A stretch of 64,000 nt of DNA from an uncultured Eubacterium sp. Its GTDB lineage: Bacteria > Bacillota > Clostridia > Lachnospirales > Lachnospiraceae. The translations under genes were made by a program, and so were the position numbers. The stretch covers positions 1-64,000 of the forward strand of contig CAKRDZ010000004.1 in the NCBI GenBank assembly GCA_934316845.1, given 5' to 3'. The notes below the pieces were generated by a model that saw only the letters and a list, made by a program, of their open reading frames with translations, was not told where the DNA came from and did not search any database. Positions 24,979 through 34,303 of the stretch are shown here, piece by piece (the first letter of the stretch is position 1; each line of letters opens with the position of its first letter).

Positions 24979-26319
24979 ATGGATTACCAACAGATGTATC
25001 AAAACAAACTTACGACAGCAGCTTCTGCTGCAAACGTTATTCAATCCGGTGACTGGGTCGATTACGGCTGGTGTGTCAACACTCCGGTTGCCGTGGATAA
25101 AGAAGTAGCAAAACGGCTGCCATCTCTTGAAAATGTAAATTTCCGCGGTGGAATCTTGATGTGGGTTCCGGAAATCTTCCAGATTGAAGATCCTGCGGCT
25201 CATATGACATGGAACTCCTGGCATATGGGAGGTGTTGAAAGAAAAGCCGTTGCACAGGGATTTTCGTTCTACGCTCCGATCCGTTATTCGGAACTTCCAC
25301 GTTATTACCGTGATTTGAGCTGTCCTTCGCGTGTAGCGATCTTTCAGGTGTCGCCGATGGATGAACATGGCTATTTCAGTTTTGGTCCAAGTGCTTCTCA
25401 TCTGGCAGCCTGCTGTGAACGCGCCGAAGTGATCATTGTCGAGGTCAATGAAAATATGCCTCGCTGTCTTGGCGGCTTCGAGAATGGCATTCATATTTCC
25501 AAGGTTGATATGATTGTGGAAGGCGATAACCCACCGATCGGTGAAATGGGCGGCGGCGCTGCTGCTACCGATGTCGATCAGGCGGTTGCCAAATTGATTG
25601 TAGAAGAAATTCCGGATGGAGCTTGTCTCCAGCTCGGTATCGGCGGTATGCCAAATGCTGTCGGTACGATGATCGCAGAATCCGATCTGAAGGATCTCGG
25701 TGTACATACCGAAATGTACGTAGATGCCTTTGTCGATATTGCAAAAGCAGGAAAGATTACCGGAGCAAGGAAAAATATTGACCGCTATCGTCAGACATAC
25801 GCTTTCGGTGCCGGTACAAAGAAAATGTATGATTACTTAAATGACAATCCGGAGTGTATGAGTGCTCCTGTCGATTATACAAACGACATCCGCTCGATCT
25901 CCGCACTGGATAATTTTATCTCCATCAACAATACGGTAGATATCGACCTGTACGGACAGGTCAATGCAGAGAGTGCCGGAATCAAAAACATCAGTGGTGC
26001 CGGCGGACAGCTTGACTTCGTTCTTGGTGCTTATCTGTCTAAGGGCGGAAAAAGTTTTATCTGCTGTTCTTCTACCTTTACCAATAAGCAGGGTGAAAAA
26101 GTTTCCCGTATCCGCCCGACACTGGCAAACGGCTCGATCGTTACGGATACGCGTGCAAACATCCACTACTTTGTTACGGAGTATGGTAAAGTAAATCTGA
26201 AAGGACTTTCCACCTGGCAGAAAGCAGAGGCTATTATCTCTGTAGCTCATCCTGACTTCCGCGATGATCTGATCAAAGAAGCAGAAAGCATGCACATCTG
26301 GAGACGCTCTAACAAATAA
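24979..26319 (+). CDS. but: Butyryl-CoA:acetate CoA-transferase
   Basis: A 446-residue family I CoA-transferase of the Cat1/4-hydroxybutyrate transferase group. It most resembles the gut butyryl-CoA:acetate CoA-transferase that moves CoA from butyryl-CoA to acetate and releases butyrate. The likely catalytic glutamate is E245 in VHTEMYVDAF, and the glycine-rich CoA loop is ISGAGGQLDFVLGAYLSKGG (about 339-358). AGGAGG lies 10 bases before the ATG. It is divergent from the coaD-thl-crt-hbd-bcd-etfBA operon that makes its substrate. A role with propionyl-CoA or 4-hydroxybutyrate is the main alternative. Confidence 0.9.
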   Translation: MDYQQMYQNKLTTAASAANVIQSGDWVDYGWCVNTPVAVDKEVAKRLPSLENVNFRGGILMWVPEIFQIEDPAAHMTWNSWHMGGVERKAVAQGFSFYAPIRYSELPRYYRDLSCPSRVAIFQVSPMDEHGYFSFGPSASHLAACCERAEVIIVEVNENMPRCLGGFENGIHISKVDMIVEGDNPPIGEMGGGAAATDVDQAVAKLIVEEIPDGACLQLGIGGMPNAVGTMIAESDLKDLGVHTEMYVDAFVDIAKAGKITGARKNIDRYRQTYAFGAGTKKMYDYLNDNPECMSAPVDYTNDIRSISALDNFISINNTVDIDLYGQVNAESAGIKNISGAGGQLDFVLGAYLSKGGKSFICCSSTFTNKQGEKVSRIRPTLANGSIVTDTRANIHYFVTEYGKVNLKGLSTWQKAEAIISVAHPDFRDDLIKEAESMHIWRRSNK

Positions 26320-26340
26320 AATGATGTATCTTTCATAAAT

Positions 26341-26387
26341 AAAACCGGCGGTACAGGGAATAACCTTCCTGCGCCGCCGGTTTTATT
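26341..26387 (+). terminator. Bidirectional terminator between but and spoIVA
   Basis: AAACCGGCGG and CCGCCGGTTT frame a stem with a short inner TACAGG/CCTTCCTG pairing, followed by TTTATTTTA on the plus strand. The A-run before it would serve the minus strand too. Confidence 0.8.
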
Positions 26388-26389
26388 TT

Positions 26390-26401
26390 AGTAACTATTC
26401 A
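26390..26401. repeat. Solo end motif of the hairpin repeat
   Basis: A perfect GTAACTATTCAG followed at once by TTAC. This looks like a left end joined to the last bases of a right end, as an internal deletion would leave. It sits a few bases past the spoIVA stop. Confidence 0.55.
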
Positions 26402-26409
26402 GTTACTTT

Positions 26410-27888
26410 TTATATAATAATACACACCAGACCACCATTGGAATCATTTACCACCTTCTGGATCGTATCCTGCAGTTTCACCTGGCTTTCTTCGGTCAGA
26501 CGGTTCACCTTATTCAGAATACCGTCGTCCACCAGCTGCCGGATCGTTTTTCCAAAAATATTTGTATCGAAAATTCCATCCGGATTTTCTTTTCCATTTT
26601 TTTCAATGTATTCAATCAGATCTTTTGCCTGCTCTTCACTTCCTACGATCGGTGCAATCTCCGTCTCAATATTTGCCTGGATCAGATGCAGGGACGGACA
26701 GACTGCCCGGATCTTCACGCCGTATTTATTTCCGTGCTTGATCAGTTCCGGCTCGGCGATCTCAATCTCTTCCATCGTTGGTGTCACAATTCCATAGCCG
26801 CGGCCTTTCACCTGCTGGCATGCCGTCTCGATGCTTTGATATTCTGCCCGCTTTCCGGCAAGTTCCTTTAATGTTGCGATCAGCTCGTATTCACCGGAAA
26901 TCGGTGTGCCGATAAGATCACTTAAAATCTCATAATAATATTGTTCTTCAAATTCGATCGCTACATGAATTTCTCCATTCTGCATCTGCTTATCCTGAAT
27001 GTAGATTCCTTTTACATAGTCAGCATCCAGTTTAATTGTGTCCTTATTGACATCTCGCATGACATGCATATTTTTCAGCATTTCAAGACATTTTGTCATC
27101 AAATCTTTTTTCAGCCAGTGGTCTCTGGCTAAAAATTCAACCCACTTTGGAAAATAGAACTGAATCTGACCGATCGGAAAATCTGCCAAAATGGTTTCCA
27201 TCATGGAAAACACATCTTCTTTTTTCAGATTTTTACAATCCATTACCAGGACGCTGATTCCATATTTTTCCTGTAAGTTTTTGGCAAGTGTTTTTGTGGA
27301 TTCCTGATGGGGTACACGGGTATTCAAGATCATGATCGTTGGTTTTCCTGCTGCTTTGCATTCTGCCACGGTCTTCTCTTCCCCTTCGATATACTGTTCT
27401 CTGGATAATTCGGTAAAGCTTCCATCGGTCGTTACGATAATTCCTATGTTTGAATGCTCCCGTATCACTTTGCTTGTTCCAATCTGCGCTGCCTTGGTAA
27501 ATGGAATTTCTTCGTCATACCACGGCGTCTTTACCATGCGTTCTTTCTCTTCTTCCCGATATCCGACCGCATCTTTTACGACAAAGCCTACACAGTCGAT
27601 CAGACGCACTTTTCCGCTCTCCCCGCTTGGCATCTGGATCCGCGCCCCTTCTTTCGGGATAAATTTCGGTTCTGTCGTCATGATCGTTTTTCCATCGGAA
27701 GACTGCGGCAGTTCGTCTCTCGTACGTACTTTTTCTGCTTCGTCCTGCATTTCCGGTATTACCATAAGTTCCATGAAATTTTTGATAAATGTACTTTTCC
27801 CGGTCCGAACCGGGCCTACGATACCCAGATACAATTCTCCACCGGTTCTTGTATTGATATCTTCATATACATTATATTCATTGTCCAT
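26410..27888 (-). CDS. spoIVA: Stage IV sporulation protein A
   Basis: A 492-residue SpoIVA, the ATPase that polymerises on the forespore surface and forms the base of the spore coat. The Walker A is GPVRTGKST (about residues 25-33), the Walker B-like segment is VRLIDCVGFVV, and the C-terminal membrane-targeting end (GGLVCIII) is typical. Its presence shows the organism can sporulate. The ribosome site GGGGG lies 7 bases before the ATG and forms the right arm of a hairpin with an upstream sequence; a sigma-E-like promoter lies within that hairpin. Confidence 0.95.
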   Translation of the reverse strand: MDNEYNVYEDINTRTGGELYLGIVGPVRTGKSTFIKNFMELMVIPEMQDEAEKVRTRDELPQSSDGKTIMTTEPKFIPKEGARIQMPSGESGKVRLIDCVGFVVKDAVGYREEEKERMVKTPWYDEEIPFTKAAQIGTSKVIREHSNIGIIVTTDGSFTELSREQYIEGEEKTVAECKAAGKPTIMILNTRVPHQESTKTLAKNLQEKYGISVLVMDCKNLKKEDVFSMMETILADFPIGQIQFYFPKWVEFLARDHWLKKDLMTKCLEMLKNMHVMRDVNKDTIKLDADYVKGIYIQDKQMQNGEIHVAIEFEEQYYYEILSDLIGTPISGEYELIATLKELAGKRAEYQSIETACQQVKGRGYGIVTPTMEEIEIAEPELIKHGNKYGVKIRAVCPSLHLIQANIETEIAPIVGSEEQAKDLIEYIEKNGKENPDGIFDTNIFGKTIRQLVDDGILNKVNRLTEESQVKLQDTIQKVVNDSNGGLVCIII

Positions 27889-27931
27889 AAAAAAACCCCC
27901 TTGCTAAACTGTTACAGTATATGCAAGGAGG
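27889..27931 (-). terminator. Terminator-like hairpin that encloses the spoIVA ribosome site
   Basis: On the minus strand CCTCCTTGC (27931-27923) pairs with GCAAGGGGG (27904-27896), a 9-bp stem with one G-U pair, followed by seven T. It is a canonical terminator for the upstream surface-protein gene, and its 3' arm is also the spoIVA ribosome-binding site. Read-through RNA would therefore keep spoIVA untranslated. Confidence 0.65.
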
Positions 27932-27944
27932 TTTTCCGATATGT
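27916..27944 (-). promoter_or_regulatory. Predicted sigma-E promoter of spoIVA
   Basis: On the minus strand ACATATC, 14 bases, CATATACT. The -10 box matches the sigma-E consensus CATACAMT at 7 of 8 positions and the -35 box matches KMATATT at 5 of 7. SpoIVA is under sigma-E in Bacillus (established). The start would fall about 20 bases before the initiation codon, after the left hairpin arm. Confidence 0.5.
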
Positions 27945-27947
27945 TAC

Positions 27948-30900
27948 TTATTTGATCTTAATTTTCTTTACTGCTTTCTTGCCGGAAGAAGACTGTACGG
28001 TAATGTTTACTTTGCCCTTTTTCAGCGCTTTTACATTTCCGTAATTATCTACCGTAGCAACTGCTGAATTACTGCTGTTGAAACTGATCGTGTCCGTCGA
28101 ATTTCCTTTCACAAGGGAAACCGTCAATTTCTTAACCTGTTTCCGTTTCATCGTGGAAGGTCCTTTAACTTTCACTTTCTTTGCCTTCACCTGCTTCTTC
28201 GAAACCACTACTGTGATCGTCGCCTTTTTGCCTGAAGAAGCCTGTACCGTGATTTTGGCTGTTCCTTTTCCCTTCGCCGTGATCATACCTGCCGCAGAAA
28301 CGACAGCCACTTTCTTTTTATTGGTCTTATAAGAAAATGTATCTGTACTTGTCAGCGGATTTTTCTCTGCTTTTATGGAAAGCGTCTGCCCTTTTGCCAT
28401 ATATACTTTCTTCGCATTTGGCTTATTCAGCAGAATTTTAATACTTTTCACCGGCTGTTTTACCGTCACGGAACAGCTTGCCGAACGATTCGTATTTGTT
28501 TTTGCCGTAATGGATACCGATCCCGGACCAACGGCATGGATCACACCATTCGCATCTACGGTCGCTACCTTCTCGTTGTTGGAAGAATATGTATAGGTAA
28601 CAACTTCATTTGCATTTTCCGGAAGAACGGTTGGCGTAAGTGTATGTGTCTGACCTACATTCAATGTTACTTCTTTCGTAATGTTGATACCCGTTACACT
28701 TATCTTCTTCGCTACAACTGTTACGGTAATGGATGTTGACACTCCTGAGGACGTCGTTGCTGTCAGCGTCGCTGTTCCGGACGAACCTGCAGTTATCGTC
28801 ACACGCGATGCGTTTTCACTGACTGCCGCCACTTTCGAATCGCTTGTTGACCAGCTTACGGTATCCGTAGTATTCGAAGGAGTGAGGACATAGCCTTGTG
28901 TTGCCGAAGCATTTGAAACCTTATTGATCGTATAGGTCTTTCCTTCTTCCAGCGTAAGTGGTCCGTCAAGGATCTTAATTTCCTTCGCCGGCTGTTTTAC
29001 TGTTACGGCACAGTTTGCTGAACGATTGGTATTCGTTTTGGCTGTGATCGACGCTGTTCCCGGACCAACCGCATGAATAACACCATCGGCATCTACCGTT
29101 GCCACTTTTGCATTGTTGGTAGAATAGGTAAATGTTACCTTTTCATTTGCATTTTCCGGAAGACACTTCGGTACAAGTGCATGTGTCTCATCTACATTTA
29201 ATGTTACTTCATTTGTAATGCTGATACTGGCAACCGCTATTTTCTTTGGTTCCACGGTGACAGTAACCTCTTTGGACACCCCGGATGTAGCAGTTGCTTT
29301 GAGTTTTGCCGTTCCTTCTGCAATCGCCTTTAAAACTACATTATTTCCGGTAACGGTTACGGTCAGCACGTTTTCATTGCTTGATTTCCACTCAATGGCA
29401 TCATCGGTATCTGCCGGTTCAATCACATAGCCGTTCTTCGCAGATGTATTGTTCGTTTTTGTAATCGTATACGTTTTTTCGGCTTCTATTGTAATTGCCG
29501 AATCCAGTATCTGAATTGATTTCGCCGGAGAGTGAACCGTAATTTTAAATTCGGAAGACTTCACGGCACTATTTTCCCTGGAAATAGCAATTACGGTTGC
29601 AGTTCCCTTTTTCAAGCCGGTTACATTTCCTTTTTCATCAACAGAAATGTATTGTGCCCCGGTTTTCACCTGCCATTCCACCTCTTTATTGACAGCATTA
29701 ACCGGTTTTACATTTGCCGTCAATTGAATGGTTCCATCAATGTCTACTTCGTTCTTTCCGGTAACTTCAATAGAAGAAACCTTTACATTCTGATCGTCCG
29801 TTACACGGAAGTAGAACTCTTTACTGGCTCCACTTGCCCGTGCGATGACGGTTATCGTTACTACCTCATCACTTGCTTTGTTCGTTGTCAGTTTTCCTGT
29901 CTCATCTACACTGATGATATCCGGATTGGATGAAACAAATATCAACTGTTCTTTGGATTCCGCATCAGTTCCTTCCGGATATTTCAGTGAAATATTTAAC
30001 TGGTCTTTTCCACCGTTTCCATTTGGAAGATCGTATGGATTATTGGCACTCGTAAGCAGATTATCCGGCAGATTGTCACCGGTTGTTTTTACGGTATCAA
30101 ATCCCGATGCCGAAGTCTGGCATACCACCGTAATCCGGTCTGTTTTTGCACCGGATGTAACTGTAATGATTGCCGTTCCTGTCTTGGCAGCATCTGCCTT
30201 TTTAATCTTGATCGTTGCCTTTCCGTCTGCGAACTGGTCTGTATCCGAAACAAAATCGATAAGGGAAGTATCTGAGGATTCCCAGGTATACCCTTGTGTC
30301 GTTTCTGCCGGTTCAATATTGGCAGACAATGTTACCCCGCTTGTTGTAGTAATTCCTGATGATGGAAGATACAGAACTTTTTCTCCATTTTTTTCAACAT
30401 ACATATATGGATTTTTTATTACCACACTATCTTCTTCTGCGGTGACTGCCACTTTTTCTGTCACAACATCGACAACACTTACTTTGTACTCAATCTGCTG
30501 TGAACTCTGCCAATAATCACTGGAGTCAAGAATTTGAAGTCCTGTTGCAAATTTGACACGAAGCGTAACCGGACTATCTTTGTCAATATACTCTGTTCCC
30601 GTAATGACAAAATGATATTTTCCTTTGGCATCTTTTGTCACATCGGCACCCAGTCCACGATAGTTTGTCTTAACTACCTCTCCGTCTTTTACCGTATAGA
30701 TCACATTTTCCTTTTCGTTATCAATGACAGAGATTGTTGGTGAACTTCCCTTATAAAGCGTCTTTTCATTTAACGCATTGATCTTCAGTTCGTATTCACG
30801 GTTGATTGGAAGAGGCTGTACGTCTCCTTCCGGCTGTGTCAGCACAAGAGCAGGATCTGTATCTACCCAGCCACCGACCTTGCTGCCATATACACCACTA

Positions 30901-33900
30901 ACCGTATCACCCTCCATTGTCGAACTGATCGGCGCCGTAAGTTTTTTCAGGTAAACATCATCACTGATCACCTTCGATGCCATACTCTCTGTCAGATCAC
31001 TAAAAGCAACCGTTTCCAGATAACTACATTGCTGCAAAAGTCCCGTTTCAATTTTTGTTACTTTTGTTTTTGAGAGGTCAAACTGTTTGATATTGGTCTG
31101 CTGGAATGCGTTTTTTCCAATTTCTTCCAGTTTTGTGGCGCGTACAAAATCAACGGAAGAAAGACCATATTTGATCACATTCGTTCCATATTTTGTACGA
31201 TTCATTCTGTATTTTGCCGTTTTTTCACTATTGGCATATCGAAGTTCGCGGTCTTTTAATTCTGTCAAAGTACATTTTGCAAATGCACTGTCTCCGATGG
31301 AAAGAAGACTGGATGGGAACACGGCTTCCTTCAATGAGAGACAGCCTTCGAATGCACTATTACCGATACTCTCAATGCTTGTTCCAAAGGAACTTCCTAC
31401 TCCATTTGGATTGTCAAGTACAAGGTTTACACAGTTTTTAAACGCACCATCTTCGATCTTTGTCAGTGTATCCGGCATGTTGATCGTCTGCAGACCATAA
31501 TAATCATAAAACTTTGAAGTTTCTGTACGGTCTGCAATATTCAAGATCTCGCTGCCACATCCATTAAACGTATCTTTCTTAATTACCGTAAGTGCTTTTG
31601 GTAATTTAACCGTATCCAGATTACAGCAGTTCATAAATGCTGCCTCACCGATATTGTCATCTTTTAAGGAATCCGGAAGAATCAATTGTTTCATACCAAA
31701 AATGTAATTTAATGTTACACTCGTCTGATTTGTGGTCTCATTTGTTGTCTGATCGACACCAAGTTCCTTTGCCGATGGAGTCATAAATGCACTATCGGAT
31801 CCATCTGCCGGAAGCAGTGAAATTTTACTTTTCGCTTTCAGATATAACGTTTCATACGGTGTTCCTACATTAACAAAACGATTCACATAATCGGACTGCG
31901 TTGTCTCATAAAAACTGTCACATATTTTATAAATGTCTCTTGATTTTTCAGACAGATCAACAACATCCGAAGGATCATAATACTTCCGCTGAGCAAGTAC
32001 ATAATACTCCTCATATTCGGTATCTGACTGTGATATTCTCGATGGCTCTTTTATATCCGCCGGGTTTACAAAGACATGCTCTGTTTTCTGACTTCCATTT
32101 TGGGTAACATACAGTTCATAGCATCCATCACTATAAGAGGTCTGCAGTCGGTCAGGAGAAATCATAACTTTTACTGCTGTCATGGAAGCGTTATCATACG
32201 CTTTACCACAGTTCATAAATGCACTGTCTCCAATGGATACAAGACCATCTGCAAACCGGACTGTACCTTCTTCAAGATTTGATTTTGTACCTAATGTAGA
32301 TAATTTAAACTGATTGGCAAATGCTTTGTCTCCAATGGTCTTCAATTTATCCGATACCACAACTTTTTCCAGATGTGCCCCGCTTGCAATGTCACCTGCT
32401 TCATTTCCAAAACACATTTCCGGGATATTGGTAATGCCGCTTCCCAGCGTTACAGTCTGTAAATTGTAGTTGTTGGAAAATGCTCCCTTTCCAAGTTCAG
32501 TCACACAATCCGGTAAAATAACTTCGCTCAATCCACTGACAAACGTTTTTTCTTTCCAGGAATTGTAAACATAGGACTTATCTGAAAAGCGGTATACATA
32601 ACATGCTGAAAAAGCCTCTTCTCCAATACTTTTCAAATTGGATAAATTTTTCAGAAATGCCGTAGTTTCCAGTCTCCAGCACTCTGAAAATGCACTCTGT
32701 CCGATAGAAGCCAGTTTAGCATCTGCCGGAAGTTCTATCTCCGTTCCTTTGAGATAGTGGCATCGATAAAAAGTTCCTGCTTTGATCGCTTCTAACGTTT
32801 TTGGCAGTTTGATACTGATAATATAACTTTCCGAAAACGCTCTTTCTGCGATATCTGTACAAGATTCCGGTATATCGATGTAACCGATCCCGCAATCATG
32901 GAAAGCCTCTTCTCCAATGCTTGTAAGGCTTGCCGGCAGCAGAACCGTATACTCTTTGTACACTTCATCTCGTTTCTTATCATCCGTAGAATCCTCAATC
33001 TTAAAGTCATCTCCGGTACGGAAATTTGCTCCCGAAAATGCTGATTTGTTTATTTTTTCCAATTTTTTACAGGATGAGAGGTCCATTTTTTTCAAATAAC
33101 AGTTTGCGAATGCATAGTCATCAATATAAGTTATATTTTGCGGAAGAACAGATACATCCTTAACTCCCTCTTCGATCTCATAAAACTTCACACCGGATGT
33201 ACTGGCTCCCGTTCCCCTGAACACAGCGTTTCCTATGTACTGTAAGTCTTTCTGGAGACCAATTTCCTGCAGCCCGGAACAATTTTCAAATGCACTTGCT
33301 CCGATCAATGCTGCATTTTTGACCGGGATCTCAATCTTCTCTAAGCCGGTACATCCCAGGAACGCCTGTGCTTTTATTGTCAGTTCCGAACGGGTATCAT
33401 ATTTTCCCAGCTCAAGATCTGATATAGTTTCACAGGCAGAAAAGGCATTCGATCCAATCGTATTGACCTTAGAAAGATCTACAACTCCATCTGCCACTGT
33501 ACCAATTCCCAGCGTAACAAGATTTTTACATCCTTCAAAGGCATTGTTTCCAATGGTTGTTACGGTTTGGGGAAGAATAATCTTTTGCAAGCCGGAACAG
33601 TTTTGGAATTCTTTATCCGGAATCGATGTAATATCATTTCCTGTCGCTAAAGTAATCCCCGACAAATCCATCTCTCTGGCATTTTGTGCCCAGCCGATTC
33701 CTTCCATACTGGATACTTTCAGATTTCCAAAGTCAATTTTTCCGTCATAACGGATCAAATCAGTTCCCATCGCCGGACTTGTCAGTTTATCATCTTCTTT
33801 ATACAGATTAAGAACTTCTTGTGCCGTATGACTACCGATATAATCCAGTACTTCACTATTCTTTGCAGCCACTGCATTGGCAATGATCTTATAAAAAGTA

Positions 33901-34076
33901 AGTACATTCTGGTCTTTCACATTGGTGTCTCCCAGTGGCACTCCCGTTGTGATATTCCCCGGCGCTGCCAGCACAACATGAGACGGAATTGCGGTGATCT
34001 GTACACTTGTGGCAACAAGTGCTGACGCCAGTGCGATGCTGAGAATCCGCTTCATAATTCTCGGTTTCTTTTTCAT
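27948..34076 (-). CDS. Giant surface protein: BspA-type leucine-rich repeats plus Ig-like (Big_2) domains
   Basis: A 2042-residue exported protein. A signal peptide ends near residue 38 (VVLAAPGN). About residues 100-1050 are BspA-type leucine-rich repeats, with recurring units such as IGNNAFEGCKNL and LTSIGEEAFHDCG. Residues about 1200-2042 are tandem bacterial Ig-like domains with the Big_2 pattern (WSSSDxxVATVDxxGVITA). Two adjacent 180-residue modules (28444-28983 and 28984-29523 on the DNA) are near copies, a recent duplication. There is no LPxTG or S-layer anchor; the C-terminal end is very basic. Such proteins bind host or microbial surfaces; the ligand is unknown. ATG 34076 has AAAAGGAG before it. 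Confidence 0.85.
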   Translation of the reverse strand: MKKKPRIMKRILSIALASALVATSVQITAIPSHVVLAAPGNITTGVPLGDTNVKDQNVLTFYKIIANAVAAKNSEVLDYIGSHTAQEVLNLYKEDDKLTSPAMGTDLIRYDGKIDFGNLKVSSMEGIGWAQNAREMDLSGITLATGNDITSIPDKEFQNCSGLQKIILPQTVTTIGNNAFEGCKNLVTLGIGTVADGVVDLSKVNTIGSNAFSACETISDLELGKYDTRSELTIKAQAFLGCTGLEKIEIPVKNAALIGASAFENCSGLQEIGLQKDLQYIGNAVFRGTGASTSGVKFYEIEEGVKDVSVLPQNITYIDDYAFANCYLKKMDLSSCKKLEKINKSAFSGANFRTGDDFKIEDSTDDKKRDEVYKEYTVLLPASLTSIGEEAFHDCGIGYIDIPESCTDIAERAFSESYIISIKLPKTLEAIKAGTFYRCHYLKGTEIELPADAKLASIGQSAFSECWRLETTAFLKNLSNLKSIGEEAFSACYVYRFSDKSYVYNSWKEKTFVSGLSEVILPDCVTELGKGAFSNNYNLQTVTLGSGITNIPEMCFGNEAGDIASGAHLEKVVVSDKLKTIGDKAFANQFKLSTLGTKSNLEEGTVRFADGLVSIGDSAFMNCGKAYDNASMTAVKVMISPDRLQTSYSDGCYELYVTQNGSQKTEHVFVNPADIKEPSRISQSDTEYEEYYVLAQRKYYDPSDVVDLSEKSRDIYKICDSFYETTQSDYVNRFVNVGTPYETLYLKAKSKISLLPADGSDSAFMTPSAKELGVDQTTNETTNQTSVTLNYIFGMKQLILPDSLKDDNIGEAAFMNCCNLDTVKLPKALTVIKKDTFNGCGSEILNIADRTETSKFYDYYGLQTINMPDTLTKIEDGAFKNCVNLVLDNPNGVGSSFGTSIESIGNSAFEGCLSLKEAVFPSSLLSIGDSAFAKCTLTELKDRELRYANSEKTAKYRMNRTKYGTNVIKYGLSSVDFVRATKLEEIGKNAFQQTNIKQFDLSKTKVTKIETGLLQQCSYLETVAFSDLTESMASKVISDDVYLKKLTAPISSTMEGDTVSGVYGSKVGGWVDTDPALVLTQPEGDVQPLPINREYELKINALNEKTLYKGSSPTISVIDNEKENVIYTVKDGEVVKTNYRGLGADVTKDAKGKYHFVITGTEYIDKDSPVTLRVKFATGLQILDSSDYWQSSQQIEYKVSVVDVVTEKVAVTAEEDSVVIKNPYMYVEKNGEKVLYLPSSGITTTSGVTLSANIEPAETTQGYTWESSDTSLIDFVSDTDQFADGKATIKIKKADAAKTGTAIITVTSGAKTDRITVVCQTSASGFDTVKTTGDNLPDNLLTSANNPYDLPNGNGGKDQLNISLKYPEGTDAESKEQLIFVSSNPDIISVDETGKLTTNKASDEVVTITVIARASGASKEFYFRVTDDQNVKVSSIEVTGKNEVDIDGTIQLTANVKPVNAVNKEVEWQVKTGAQYISVDEKGNVTGLKKGTATVIAISRENSAVKSSEFKITVHSPAKSIQILDSAITIEAEKTYTITKTNNTSAKNGYVIEPADTDDAIEWKSSNENVLTVTVTGNNVVLKAIAEGTAKLKATATSGVSKEVTVTVEPKKIAVASISITNEVTLNVDETHALVPKCLPENANEKVTFTYSTNNAKVATVDADGVIHAVGPGTASITAKTNTNRSANCAVTVKQPAKEIKILDGPLTLEEGKTYTINKVSNASATQGYVLTPSNTTDTVSWSTSDSKVAAVSENASRVTITAGSSGTATLTATTSSGVSTSITVTVVAKKISVTGINITKEVTLNVGQTHTLTPTVLPENANEVVTYTYSSNNEKVATVDANGVIHAVGPGSVSITAKTNTNRSASCSVTVKQPVKSIKILLNKPNAKKVYMAKGQTLSIKAEKNPLTSTDTFSYKTNKKKVAVVSAAGMITAKGKGTAKITVQASSGKKATITVVVSKKQVKAKKVKVKGPSTMKRKQVKKLTVSLVKGNSTDTISFNSSNSAVATVDNYGNVKALKKGKVNITVQSSSGKKAVKKIKIK

Positions 34077-34121
34077 AGTCAGTCTCCTTTTCTTGTTATT
34101 TATGTCAAATTGACACTTATT

Positions 34122-34162
34122 GTAACGATACAGGGTTTCTCCGGTCACTCCTGAATCGTTAC
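34122..34162. repeat. Minimal 41-bp hairpin repeat (copy D) in the surface-protein leader
   Basis: On the minus strand GTAACGATTCAGG ... CCTGTATCGTTAC, with 12 of 13 bases complementary and a 15-base loop. The left end differs by one base from the GTAACTATTCAGG of copies B and C. It lies 46 bp upstream of the start codon. Confidence 0.6.
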
Positions 34163-34228
34163 TATTTGTTTATAAATTATACAGATTCATTTTATCATTT
34201 TTTTTCACTTACTGCAATACTTTGTTAC

Positions 34229-34271
34229 AAAAAAAACTGTCCAAACAAAATCCCTTTCGTCTGGACAGTTG
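34229..34271 (-). terminator. Intrinsic terminator of the trigger-factor-like lipoprotein gene
   Basis: On the minus strand AACTGTCCAGAC pairs with GTTTGGACAGTT, followed by a run of eight or more T. Confidence 0.85.
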
Positions 34272-34303
34272 ATTCTTCGTCTATTTTTAGGTTTTATATG
34301 TTG

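Noticed and set aside
24961..25707. A 248-codon minus-strand frame opposite but
   Set aside because: It is antisense to the conserved CoA-transferase and has no ribosome site or recognisable domain.
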